Shown here piece by piece: positions 16,518 through 24,124 of a stretch of DNA of 52,125 nucleotides; within the stretch, counting starts at the first letter, position 1, and each line of letters opens with the position of its first letter. Made by a program: the position numbers and the translations under genes. The notes under the pieces were generated by a model. The model saw only the letters and a program-made list of their open reading frames with translations, ran no database searches and was not told where the DNA came from. This stretch comes from Butyrivibrio sp. (GTDB lineage Bacteria > Bacillota > Clostridia > Lachnospirales > Lachnospiraceae): assembly GCA_023664865.1 (NCBI GenBank), contig JAMPEU010000019.1:1-52125 (forward strand). The letters are read 5' to 3'.

Positions 16518-16577
16518 GATATAATAAAAATAAGGCACAACTAAAATATACCATGATAATAGAAAGGATAAAAATAT

Positions 16578-16928
16578 ATGGATTCTAAAGAAATGGCAAA
16601 ACTTGCAATTACGGCATTAGAGGATAAAAAAGCGGAAGATGTCAAAATTATTGATATAAGCAATATTTCCACTATTGCGGATTATTTTATCATCGCCAGC
16701 GGCACTAATAAGAGCCAGATTCAGACCATGACCGATAATGTCGCCGAGACGTTGGGAAGGGCAGGGCGGCCTCATAAACACATTGAAGGCTACCAGAATG
16801 CGAACTGGATACTTATGGATTTTCAGGATATAATTGTCCATATTTTTGACAGAGAAAACCGTTTGTTCTATGATTTGGAGCGCATCTGGCGTGACGGCGT
16901 GGAGGTAAGCTTAGACAGCTTAAAATAA
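16578..16928 (+). CDS. rsfS: Ribosomal silencing factor RsfS
   Basis: 116 aa, standard length. KIIDISNISTIADYFIIASGTNKSQI and DFQDIIVHIFDRENRLFYDLERIW are RsfS (DUF143) signatures. It binds L14 and blocks subunit joining in starvation. Last gene of the operon, followed by a bidirectional terminator. Confidence 0.96.
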   Translation: MDSKEMAKLAITALEDKKAEDVKIIDISNISTIADYFIIASGTNKSQIQTMTDNVAETLGRAGRPHKHIEGYQNANWILMDFQDIIVHIFDRENRLFYDLERIWRDGVEVSLDSLK

Positions 16929-16993
16929 GGACATTCACCCCGCAGAAAAATGTCCAGTTGTGAAGGCCATAATTTAATTTATATGAAATAAAC

Positions 16994-17046
16994 AAAAAGT
17001 TCTAAGGCAGCGTTATAATAAAACAGATACCGCCTTAGAACTTTTT
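16994..17046. terminator. Bidirectional terminator between rsfS and the DUF378 gene
   Basis: AAAAAGTTCTAAGGC (16994-17008) and its exact complement (17032-17046) give a 15-bp stem with A5 and T5 ends, usable in both directions by the convergent genes. Confidence 0.88.
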
Positions 17047-17056
17047 CATATTCTTA

Positions 17057-17275
17057 TTATTGTGACTCTTTGGAAGTTCCGCCCGCATACATATAGAATG
17101 TGATTATATACAGGCCGGCAACGCCAACCAAAGCGTAAACAATTCTGGAAAGCCAAGACATATTACCGAATATAAATGCTACAAGGTCAAAACTGAAGAA
17201 ACCAATCAATCCCCAGTTAATTGCACCGATGATGGCAATAGTCAGGGCAAGACAGTCCAATGCCTTATTATTCAT
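17057..17275 (-). CDS. DUF378 family small membrane protein
   Basis: 72 aa with two hydrophobic helices: LDCLALTIAIIGAINWGLIGFF, containing the INWGLIG signature of DUF378, and IVYALVGVAGLYIITFYMY. AAAGGGGAATGA precedes the ATG. Bacillus YuzA is a relative of unknown function. Confidence 0.9.
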   Translation of the reverse strand: MNNKALDCLALTIAIIGAINWGLIGFFSFDLVAFIFGNMSWLSRIVYALVGVAGLYIITFYMYAGGTSKESQ

Positions 17276-17397
17276 GATTCATTCCCCTTTCCATAAGAAA
17301 TCATAAAATCTGATGATCCTTTAAAAACATAGCCACTCCTAAGTTTCAATCATCATGTATTATTATTCCATGTAGGAAAGAGTGTATACTGGAAAAA

Positions 17398-18024
17398 TTA
17401 GTGGTATAAACGGAATACGCCGAACACTTTTCCTAAAATCTGGAAATTTTCCATATTTTCTACGATAATCGGCTCCATATAATCATTTTCAGGCTGTAAG
17501 CGGATATGCCCATTTTCTTTATAAAAAGTCTTTACTGTAGCGGAATCATCAATGAGCGCCACCACGGTATCGCCGTTATTCGCGGTAGAACAGCTGTTGA
17601 CAAATATCTGGTCGCCGCTGTATATGCCTGCGTTGATCATCGAATCGCCTTTTACCTTAAGGATAAATGATTCTCCGCTGGGAACTACGTCCGCCGGAAC
17701 AGGGAAGTAGCTTTCCACGTTTTCTTCCGCAAGGATAGGCTCGCCTGCGGCAACACGCCCGACAACCGGAAGGGAAACCATCTCGGTGCGCACCATCTGG
17801 AAATTATCGTCACATATCTCAATGGCGCGCGGTTTGGTAGGATCTCGTCTTATATATCCGTTCTTCTCCAATGTCTCAAGGTGAGAATGGACAGAAGAGG
17901 TGGATTTGAGTGAAACCGCCTCGCAAATCTCACGCACAGCGGGCGGATAGCCTTTTTTCAAAATTTCATCTTTAATATAATCAAGAATCTCCTGTTGCTT
18001 CTTTGTAATTTTACCGTATCCCAT
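17398..18024 (-). CDS. lexA: LexA repressor
   Basis: 208 aa. N-terminal winged helix ([14 protein letters not shown]...[10 protein letters not shown]), the AG self-cleavage site in GRVAAGEPI, the catalytic Ser in KGDSMINAG and the catalytic Lys in [17 protein letters not shown] lies 6 bp from ATG 18024. It is divergent from a YneA-like gene whose promoter carries LexA-box-like sites, as expected for the SOS regulator. A family B hairpin lies in its probable 5' leader. Confidence 0.97.
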   Translation of the reverse strand: MGYGKITKKQQEILDYIKDEILKKGYPPAVREICEAVSLKSTSSVHSHLETLEKNGYIRRDPTKPRAIEICDDNFQMVRTEMVSLPVVGRVAAGEPILAEENVESYFPVPADVVPSGESFILKVKGDSMINAGIYSGDQIFVNSCSTANNGDTVVALIDDSATVKTFYKENGHIRLQPENDYMEPIIVENMENFQILGKVFGVFRLYH

Positions 18025-18067
18025 AAAACCCTCCTTTATTCATGTTTCATCAATTAATTGCTATTAC

Positions 18068-18152
18068 GAGTTTAGGCAAAATGAATAAAAACAGAGCTCC
18101 ATGCCTGAAAAGCGGTAAGTCGCTCTTTATTTTATTCATTTAGCCTAAACTC
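18068..18152. repeat. Family B hairpin repeat, copy B1
   Basis: 85 bp: arms GAGTTTAGGCaaAATGAATAAAA and TTTTATTCATTtaGCCTAAACTC around the family core, which reads CATGCCTGAAAAGCGGTAAG on the plus strand. It lies between lexA and its divergent neighbour, probably inside the lexA leader. Confidence 0.8.
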
Positions 18153-18216
18153 TGGTTATTTGCAATTATTTGTATTTATTATAACACATGAATAAAGAAA
18201 AAGCAAACATATATTC

Positions 18217-18305
18217 AGAAAATTTGTTCGATTTTTGTGTTGACAACCGAAAATTTGTTCGATATAATTGAAGCATAAAGAACAGGTGTTCGCAACATTT
18301 GTTCG
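18217..18305 (+). promoter_or_regulatory. Four LexA-box-like operators
   Basis: AGAAAATTTGTTCG (18217-18230), CGAAAATTTGTTCG (18248-18261), AGAACAGGTGTTCG (18279-18292) and GCAACATTTGTTCG (18292-18305). The third matches the Gram-positive box GAAC-N4-GTTC exactly; the others keep the GTTCG half. Starts are spaced 31, 31 and 13 bp. They cover the region upstream of, within and downstream of the yneA-like promoter. Confidence 0.75.
18240..18268 (+). promoter_or_regulatory. Consensus promoter of the yneA-like gene
   Basis: Perfect TTGACA (18240-18245), 17-bp spacer, perfect TATAAT (18263-18268). The spacer contains a LexA-box-like site, and the best box lies just downstream, over the start site. 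A strong promoter that is tightly repressed fits SOS control. Confidence 0.85.
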
Positions 18306-18360
18306 TATTGTAGAATATGAATATGCTTGTAAATCTTAAATGATTATGGAGGGTATGATT

Positions 18361-18726
18361 ATGAGCGATAAGAGAAGCGAAAGAAGAATAAGGAATAATA
18401 AAATAAGAAGGCAAAGAGAGATGCGCAAGAATATTATTTTAACGATTATGACGATATGCTTAGTAATAACATTTTCATTGAGCTTAAGCAGTTTCTTATC
18501 CAATGCAAAAGAAGACAGCGGGAAGACCTGTTATAAATGTTACAAAAGTATTACAATAGCGAACGACGATACTTTATGGTCCATTGCTCAAGAATATATG
18601 GACGATGAACATTATGATTCTGTCAACGATTATATTAAGGAAGTAAAGAAAATAAATGTGTTAAGCACCAATGACATTACATATGGAGCGCATCTGATTG
18701 TGCCTTATTATGCTTATGGGGATTAG
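18361..18726 (+). CDS. YneA-like SOS cell-division suppressor (TM + LysM)
   Basis: 121 aa from ATG 18361, preceded by GGAGGG. A basic cytoplasmic N-terminus (about 1-22) and a transmembrane helix (about 23-43) are followed by a LysM-type domain (IANDDTLWSIAQEYMDD...INVLSTNDITYGAHLIVPYY). Bacillus YneA has the same layout, is encoded divergently from lexA and stops division during SOS. The identification rests on context, architecture and the operators. Confidence 0.85.
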   Translation: MSDKRSERRIRNNKIRRQREMRKNIILTIMTICLVITFSLSLSSFLSNAKEDSGKTCYKCYKSITIANDDTLWSIAQEYMDDEHYDSVNDYIKEVKKINVLSTNDITYGAHLIVPYYAYGD

Positions 18727-18916
18727 GATGGTCATTTTCTCTATTTCAAGGAATAATATGAAGAGCTTTAAGTATAAGCAAATAATATAGACATAACTTA
18801 AAAAGAGTGGTTCTGAATTGATTTCGTACTATGCGCAAAACTCTTGTTTAACGAATAGTTGCTTGCGTTGCGGCTGGTTTTACACAATGGGTTGAAAAGC
18901 CCGAATTTGCTGGCTT

Positions 18917-19147
18917 TCATGATTTCTCCCGGTAATCCTCGGAACTGTTATATTTTGTCACATACCTGTTATAACCGTCTATTTTTTCGATTTTAGGCTG
19001 AGTATTTATAAGTTTACCATATGAATCATGAAAATCGCGGATTGAATCGATATTTTTAGTCTTATCTTTGTTTTTCTTAATTTTGATAAAACTATAGACA
19101 TATACAATTATAATAAATACGCCCATCAACACAAATACTTTAATCAT
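18917..19147 (-). CDS. Hypothetical small membrane protein
   Basis: 76 aa. One N-terminal hydrophobic helix (VFVLMGVFIIIVYVYSFI), then a charged, Lys/Asp-rich soluble tail. AAAGGAAT lies upstream of ATG 19147. I recognise no family. The 190 bp between it and the yneA-like gene holds nothing I can identify. Confidence 0.6.
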   Translation of the reverse strand: MIKVFVLMGVFIIIVYVYSFIKIKKNKDKTKNIDSIRDFHDSYGKLINTQPKIEKIDGYNRYVTKYNSSEDYREKS

Positions 19148-19253
19148 ATTATTATCTCAAATTCCTTTTCTATATTATTATACCAGACTTAAGCTAAGTT
19201 TCGTTTTTATTTATGTTAGTTGAACTCGCAAAGAAATTTAAATAATATTAGGC

Positions 19254-19700
19254 TTAAATTTCCTCAGAATCCAGCATAACGGTAAAAGGACCGTCGTTAA
19301 TGAGCGAAACCTTCATGTCGGCTCCAAACTTGCCATGCTGGACATTGGGGACGGTTTCTTTACACTTAGCTATTATATACTCATACAAATCATTTGCCAA
19401 ATCGGGACTTCCGGCGTTCGTAAATGAAGGACGGTTGCCGTGGCGGCAGTCTGCATACAGGGTGAACTGTGAAACTATTAGCAGTTCTCCTTGTACCGCT
19501 GATAAATTTAAATTAACCTTCCCGGCATCGTCTTTAAAAATTCGTAAATTTAGCATCTTTTTAAGCATTTTGTCGGCTGTTTCGTAAGTATCATCCATGC
19601 TTACCCCGACGAAAACGAGAAAACCTTCGTTAATTTCCCCCACAGTCTTTGAAGCGACCGTCACCTTTGCTTCCTTAACCCGCTGTATCAAGAATTTCAT
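19254..19700 (-). CDS. dtd: D-aminoacyl-tRNA deacylase
   Basis: 148 aa. The active-site motifs SQFTLYADCRHGNRPSF and a GP-containing SLINDGPFTVMLDS are present. It hydrolyses D-amino acids and Gly from mischarged tRNAs. Its ATG overlaps the stop of the upstream AI-2E transporter gene by 4 bp, so the two are co-transcribed. Confidence 0.96.
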   Translation of the reverse strand: MKFLIQRVKEAKVTVASKTVGEINEGFLVFVGVSMDDTYETADKMLKKMLNLRIFKDDAGKVNLNLSAVQGELLIVSQFTLYADCRHGNRPSFTNAGSPDLANDLYEYIIAKCKETVPNVQHGKFGADMKVSLINDGPFTVMLDSEEI

Positions 19701-21004
19701 TGTTTATCGTCTACTTCCTTCTTAGGTTTCTTAGCAGTTCTGCTTTTTCTTTTCTTCTTCTCAGGCATGTATTCGTCAAAAGTATTATCTTCCGCAATTG
19801 AACCCACCATTAAATATGGTTCTGTGCTTGTGGGAAGCTCTTTTTTGGCAAGCTGCTTATTAATAACGGACTTAATTGCGGCATAAAGCACTGCAAATAT
19901 AGGTACGCCTACAATCATGCCTAAAATTCCGAATATTCCGCCGAAAACGGTAATCGCAAAGATTACCCAGAAACTTGACAAGCCTGTGGAATCGCCTAAA
20001 ATCTTCGGCCCGATTATATTGCCGTCAACCTGTTGTATAATCAGTATCATGATGATGAAATACAGGCATTGGAGCGGATTTACCATCAAAATAAGCAACG
20101 CACACGGAACTGCTCCGAGCCACGGACCGAAAAACGGAATAACATTGGTTACGCCGATAACGACGCTGACTAAAATTGAATACGGCGTCCCTATAATGGT
20201 CGTACAGATAAAGCATATCACTCCAATAATGGCGGAATCGATAATCTTACCTACGATAAAACCGCTGAATGTTGAGTGTACGAATCTGACATTTGCTATA
20301 ATCTGGTTAGCCGACGCTTTCTCAAACAAGGCGTAAATAGCCTTTTTTGCCTGCCCTGCAAACAACTCTTTATTTCCCATTATATAAATTGAAACTATAA
20401 AGCCGATAATAAAGTTCCATGTCGCCTTAAAAAGCCCTACTACACTTGACGAGAGCACCTTAAGTATATCGTTCAGCCTGGGAAGTATGCTGGTATTCAG
20501 AAAATCATTCAGCATGGTTGAATATTGGTTCAAAAGCTGCATGACTGTGCTTTCCAATTCAGGATTATTCTCTAAGAGTCCGGTAACCCAATCGGTTAAG
20601 TTCTTTATATATGTAGGGAACTGTGAATAAATGTTCTGAATACTCGTAATAAGCTCCGGAATAATCATTCCCAGGAACTCATAAGCAACTATCAATACGA
20701 CGACAATAGTGAGGATAATTGAGAATGAGCGCATCCTCCTTTTGCTTTTTTCATTAATTTCAACTTTTCCCCTGATATAAATCGGCTTGAGCAGCTTATT
20801 CTCTATCGTATTTAGAATCGGAGTCATCAGGTAGGCAAGAATCAGCCCGTCTATGATTGGCATGGAGATGCTTATAACATTATTGACGGCGCTTGACAGG
20901 TTCTCCCTATGGAAAAGGATATAATAAAACAAAATCCCCAAACTTATGGCAAATCCGCCGGTCAGCCCCCAGTATATGTATTTTTTGTTAAAACGAAACT
21001 TCAT
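19697..21004 (-). CDS. AI-2E family transporter (UPF0118)
   Basis: 435 aa polytopic membrane protein. Hydrophobic pairs at the N-terminus (residues about 10-65), a long amphipathic extracytoplasmic segment, and a C-terminal cluster with GxxPxxGPWLGAVP and QQVDGNIIGPKILGDSTGLSSFWVIFA, the family signature. Homologues export AI-2 or act as Na+/H+ antiporters; substrate unknown here. The tail is Lys-rich (KKKRKSRTAKKPKK). A structured element lies just upstream. Confidence 0.92.
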   Translation of the reverse strand: MKFRFNKKYIYWGLTGGFAISLGILFYYILFHRENLSSAVNNVISISMPIIDGLILAYLMTPILNTIENKLLKPIYIRGKVEINEKSKRRMRSFSIILTIVVVLIVAYEFLGMIIPELITSIQNIYSQFPTYIKNLTDWVTGLLENNPELESTVMQLLNQYSTMLNDFLNTSILPRLNDILKVLSSSVVGLFKATWNFIIGFIVSIYIMGNKELFAGQAKKAIYALFEKASANQIIANVRFVHSTFSGFIVGKIIDSAIIGVICFICTTIIGTPYSILVSVVIGVTNVIPFFGPWLGAVPCALLILMVNPLQCLYFIIMILIIQQVDGNIIGPKILGDSTGLSSFWVIFAITVFGGIFGILGMIVGVPIFAVLYAAIKSVINKQLAKKELPTSTEPYLMVGSIAEDNTFDEYMPEKKKRKSRTAKKPKKEVDDKQ

Positions 21005-21040
21005 TTAAAATAACAACCTCGCTTTCTGCTGCTGATTAGA

Positions 21041-21152
21041 CTCGCAAATTCGCGCTTTCAGCGCTCTATGTCCGATTTCATCGGACATTTGCTCGTTAAT
21101 AATCGCAGAAAAACAAATGCCGCTTCGCGTCGCTTGTTTTTCTTTGCGATTA
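21041..21152 (-). promoter_or_regulatory. Structured element upstream of the AI-2E transporter
   Basis: Two adjacent structures. The minus-strand 5' one is a long hairpin TAATCGCAaAGAAAAACAA / TTGTTTTTCTGCGATTA (21100-21152). The second is a three-way fold: GAGCAAAT...ATTTGCGAG closing GTCCGAT-gaa-ATCGGAC and GCGCTgaaaGCGC (21041-21095). A TATAAT-like box (ATATAATATAG) ends just before the first hairpin on the minus strand, so the element could form the 5' end of the transporter mRNA. It could also be a third repeat family with a single copy here. Confidence 0.5.
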
Positions 21153-21314
21153 CTATATTATATCACCTTTTTATAGAGAATGTATTATATAAATATAAAT
21201 TTTTGAAAAAATTCAATATTCCTGTTATAATAGGTTCAGCCAATAATTTACTTTAGTTGCTTCTGCGACTATAATATAATAGGAAATAAGATTTGCTTGC
21301 GGAAGGGTTGGATT

Positions 21315-22052
21315 ATGAAATTACAGCAGGTGTTGAGCCTTGTAAGAAAAGCGGTTGACGATTATAATATGATTGAAGAAAATGATAAAATCGCCGTCGG
21401 CATATCAGGCGGCAAGGACAGTCTGACGCTGTTATATGCCTTACATGGGCTCAAACGCTTCTACCCCAAACGCTTTGAACTTTATGCCGTAACTGTGGAT
21501 TTGGGCTTTGACAATCGGAATCTTGATGAAATCTCGAAGTTATGCGCAGAACTGGAAATCCCGTATCATATTGTAAAGACCGATATTGGAAAAATAATAT
21601 TTGAAGACAGGAAAGAAAGCAATCCATGTTCACTCTGTGCCAAGATGCGTAAAGGCGCGTTAAACGATGCGATTAAAAAACTAGGCTGCAATAAGGTTGC
21701 CTACGCCCATCATAAAGATGATGTGGTCGATACAATGATGATGTCTTTGATTTACGAAGGACGTTTTCACACCTTCCGCCCCGTCACCTACTTAGACCGT
21801 ATGCAGCTTACGGTAATCAGACCACTCATATATATGAAAGAAGTCGATGTCATAGGCTTCGTAAATAAATACGAAGTACCCGTTGTTAAAAGCCCCTGCC
21901 CTGCCGACGGGCATACCAAGCGTGAATATGCCAAAACGCTTATACAGGGCATAAACCTTGAGGCACCGGGCGTTAGGGAGCGAATGTTTACCGCAATACA
22001 AAACGGCATGGACGAATGGAAAGGATTATCAGAAAATGGACAGCAAGAATAA
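21315..22052 (+). CDS. TtcA-family tRNA 2-thiocytidine biosynthesis protein
   Basis: 245 aa from ATG 21315, with GGAAGGG 7 bp upstream; an in-frame TTG at 21297 lacks a site. PP-loop ATPase motif GISGGKDSLTLLYAL, the CxxC pair in NPCSLCAKMRKG and a later single Cys in KSPCPADGHTKRE that together would ligand an Fe-S cluster. TtcA thiolates C32 of tRNAs; close paralogues with unassigned substrates exist. It overlaps the recombinase gene start by 17 bp. Confidence 0.88.
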   Translation: MKLQQVLSLVRKAVDDYNMIEENDKIAVGISGGKDSLTLLYALHGLKRFYPKRFELYAVTVDLGFDNRNLDEISKLCAELEIPYHIVKTDIGKIIFEDRKESNPCSLCAKMRKGALNDAIKKLGCNKVAYAHHKDDVVDTMMMSLIYEGRFHTFRPVTYLDRMQLTVIRPLIYMKEVDVIGFVNKYEVPVVKSPCPADGHTKREYAKTLIQGINLEAPGVRERMFTAIQNGMDEWKGLSENGQQE

Positions 22053-23103
22053 TAACAATTACCACGACCAGGAAAATATACATAATATCGAGAAAATGCG
22101 CGCCGTTCTCGACACTCTCCCATCTTTTTGCAGACAGTATTTCAGAGGGATAACGGAATATACGTCCGCGCGGACAAGGCTTGCCTATGCTTACGATATC
22201 AGAACTTTCTTTGAATATCTCCACGATAAAAACTCATATTGCAAGAAAATGGAAATTACCGACTTCCCCATGTCCATTTTAGATATGGTTGCAAGGGAAG
22301 ACATTGAAGAATATCTTGAATATTTATCATATTATACAAAAGACGATAAGATATATACTAATGATGAGCGTGGTAAAAAGCGCAAACTGGCGGCTCTTAG
22401 GAGTTTCTACCAGTATTTTTATCAAGCAGAGTTAATCGAAAAAAACCCTGCCGTGCTAGTACCTCTGCCTAAATTGCATGACAAAGAGATTATCAGGCTG
22501 GACGCTGACGAAGTAGCTGAACTGCTGGATATGGTTGAAGATGGTTCTAACTTAAGCAAGTCCCAGAAACGCTGCCACCAGATAACCAAAACAAGAGACG
22601 TCGCGCTCCTCACTCTTCTTCTGGGTACTGGAATCCGTGTGTCCGAATGCGTGGGTCTGGATATAGAAGATGTGGATTTTAAAAATGATGGCATCAAAAT
22701 ACGCCGTAAGGGCGGCTATGAGGCGGTTGTATATTTTGGCGAAGAAGTTGAAGAAGCGCTGTTGGATTATCTTGAACAGAGACACCATATTATTGCACAA
22801 AGCGGTCATGAGCATGCGCTTTTCCTATCCATGCAGAACCGTCGTATCAGCGTGCGTGCAGTTGAAAATATGGTAAAAAAATACTCTTCCGCCGTTACAA
22901 GCTTAAAGAAAATCACGCCGCATAAGCTGCGCAGTACCTACGGCACTTCATTATACCGTGAAACAGGCGATATATATCTGGTCGCTGACGTCTTAGGGCA
23001 TAAAGACGTTAATACTACGAAAAGGCATTATGCGGCGCTTGAAGACGAACGAAGACGCTCGGCTGCTGATAAAGTCAGGCTCAGGGAGAAAAGGAAAGAT
23101 TGA
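22036..23103 (+). CDS. Tyrosine recombinase (XerC/XerD-like)
   Basis: 355 aa from ATG 22036, inside the end of the TtcA-like gene, with GAAAAGGAT upstream. N-terminal SAM-like DNA-binding domain (about 40-150), then the catalytic domain: Arg in LGTGIRVSECVGLD, Lys in the beta-hairpin near IKIRRKGG, HKLR box in ITPHKLRSTYG, LGH, and the nucleophile Tyr in TTKRHYAALED. All five catalytic residues are present. A Xer/CodV-type resolvase is likely; no att sites or phage genes lie nearby. Slightly longer than usual XerC (about 300 aa) through its N-terminus. Confidence 0.9.
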   Translation: MDSKNNNNYHDQENIHNIEKMRAVLDTLPSFCRQYFRGITEYTSARTRLAYAYDIRTFFEYLHDKNSYCKKMEITDFPMSILDMVAREDIEEYLEYLSYYTKDDKIYTNDERGKKRKLAALRSFYQYFYQAELIEKNPAVLVPLPKLHDKEIIRLDADEVAELLDMVEDGSNLSKSQKRCHQITKTRDVALLTLLLGTGIRVSECVGLDIEDVDFKNDGIKIRRKGGYEAVVYFGEEVEEALLDYLEQRHHIIAQSGHEHALFLSMQNRRISVRAVENMVKKYSSAVTSLKKITPHKLRSTYGTSLYRETGDIYLVADVLGHKDVNTTKRHYAALEDERRRSAADKVRLREKRKD

Positions 23104-23123
23104 AAATTATAAAACTGTTATAT

Positions 23124-23214
23124 GCTGTCACGAATTGAAACAAAATGAACAACAATAGGACTCCATGCCTGAAAAGCGGTAAGTCACCCTGTTGTTGTTC
23201 ATCTTGTCTCTATA
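23124..23214. repeat. Family B hairpin repeat, copy B2
   Basis: The most divergent copy: arms GAAACAAAATGAACAACAA / TTGTTGTTCATCTTGTCTC around CTCCATGCCTGAAAAGCGG. The flank CTGTCACGAATTG keeps, in reverse, the YTCGTGACAG seen after B3. It lies between convergent genes, where it could serve as a terminator-like structure. Confidence 0.75.
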
Positions 23215-23309
23215 TTGCTTAATTTCATAAAGTATACCTCTTCCTTTGCAACTTCCGAAAAATGAGTTTCATAATTGCATGAAAACTTATTTCATCAAGG
23301 AACAGAACT

Positions 23310-23945
23310 TTACTTCTGTCCCCTGGCCTCAAAATCTTCAATATACTGCACCAGCAACTTAACGGTTCCGTCTTCGCCCAGAATACTGCTGTTAATCGAA
23401 AGGTCATAGCTGTCTGAACGTCCCCATTTCTTGGAAGAATAATAGTTATAATAACTCTGGCGCTGCTTATCCTTCTTAATCATCATATCCCGCGCCTTCT
23501 GCTCGGTATTTACATCTGGGTACTTATTCATAATAAATTTAATTTTACTCTGTTCGTCGGCATGAATGAAAACATGCAGGCAGTTTTTATATTCATTCAA
23601 AGCATAGTCTGCACACCTTCCTACAATGACGCAGGGACCTTCTGAGGCGATTTTTTTAATAGTGTCAAACTGTGCCAGAAATATCTTATGCCCTATCGGC
23701 ATATCCACAAAAGCCGCCGAATTATATCCGAATGAATAAGTGTCCATAACCAAATTATATAAAAATGAGCTTGTAGGTCTTTCATCATGAGTGTTAAGCA
23801 TTTCTTCACAAAATCCGCTCTCTTTTGCGGCTCTTGTCAATAATTCCTTATCGTAATACTTGATTCCGAAATGTGCCGCCAGTTTTTCGCCTATTTCCCT
23901 GCCGCCTGAACCGAACTGTCTGCCTATAGTTATAATCGTATTCAT
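23310..23945 (-). CDS. Cytidylate-kinase-like family protein
   Basis: 211 aa. P-loop ITIGRQFGSGGREIGEKLA at the N-terminus, IKYYDKELLTRAA, and a lid-like KARDMMIKKDKQRQSYYNYYS segment. This is the common 'cytidylate kinase-like' family of Clostridia, related to Cmk but distinct from the housekeeping enzyme. Substrate not established. AAAGGAAAGG precedes ATG 23945. Confidence 0.88.
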   Translation of the reverse strand: MNTIITIGRQFGSGGREIGEKLAAHFGIKYYDKELLTRAAKESGFCEEMLNTHDERPTSSFLYNLVMDTYSFGYNSAAFVDMPIGHKIFLAQFDTIKKIASEGPCVIVGRCADYALNEYKNCLHVFIHADEQSKIKFIMNKYPDVNTEQKARDMMIKKDKQRQSYYNYYSSKKWGRSDSYDLSINSSILGEDGTVKLLVQYIEDFEARGQK

Positions 23946-24058
23946 ATACTCTTCACCCTTTCCTTAATCCGCCGTTATATCAGCCCTGCCATATAACAAG
24001 CGGTTTCTTATATATTTATTATATAGAAATTGGTTGAAAATAGCAATTATTTTAATAT

Positions 24059-24094
24059 AAAAAGAGACTATGCCATTACACATAGTCCCTTTTA
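24059..24094 (-). terminator. Intrinsic terminator after cstA
   Basis: On the minus strand AAAAGGGACTATG / CATAGTCTCTTTT forms a 13-bp stem with one mismatch, followed by T residues, about 30 bp past the cstA stop. Confidence 0.82.
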
Positions 24095-24124
24095 AACATT
24101 CTTATCTTATAAATTTATCAGCCT

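Noticed and set aside
16929-16993. GGACATT...AATGTCC pairing after rsfS
   Set aside because: Short stem (GGACATT at 16929 with AATGTCC) with no T-run, directly before the much stronger bidirectional terminator at 16994-17046; not needed as a separate feature.
18727-18916. Possible small gene after the yneA-like gene
   Set aside because: No start codon with a ribosome-binding site and no conserved peptide; left as non-coding.
22036-23103. Integrase of a mobile element
   Set aside because: All catalytic residues are present, but the gene is embedded by overlap behind a housekeeping TtcA-like gene, with no excisionase, relaxase, cargo or flanking att-like repeats. A Xer-type role is more likely.
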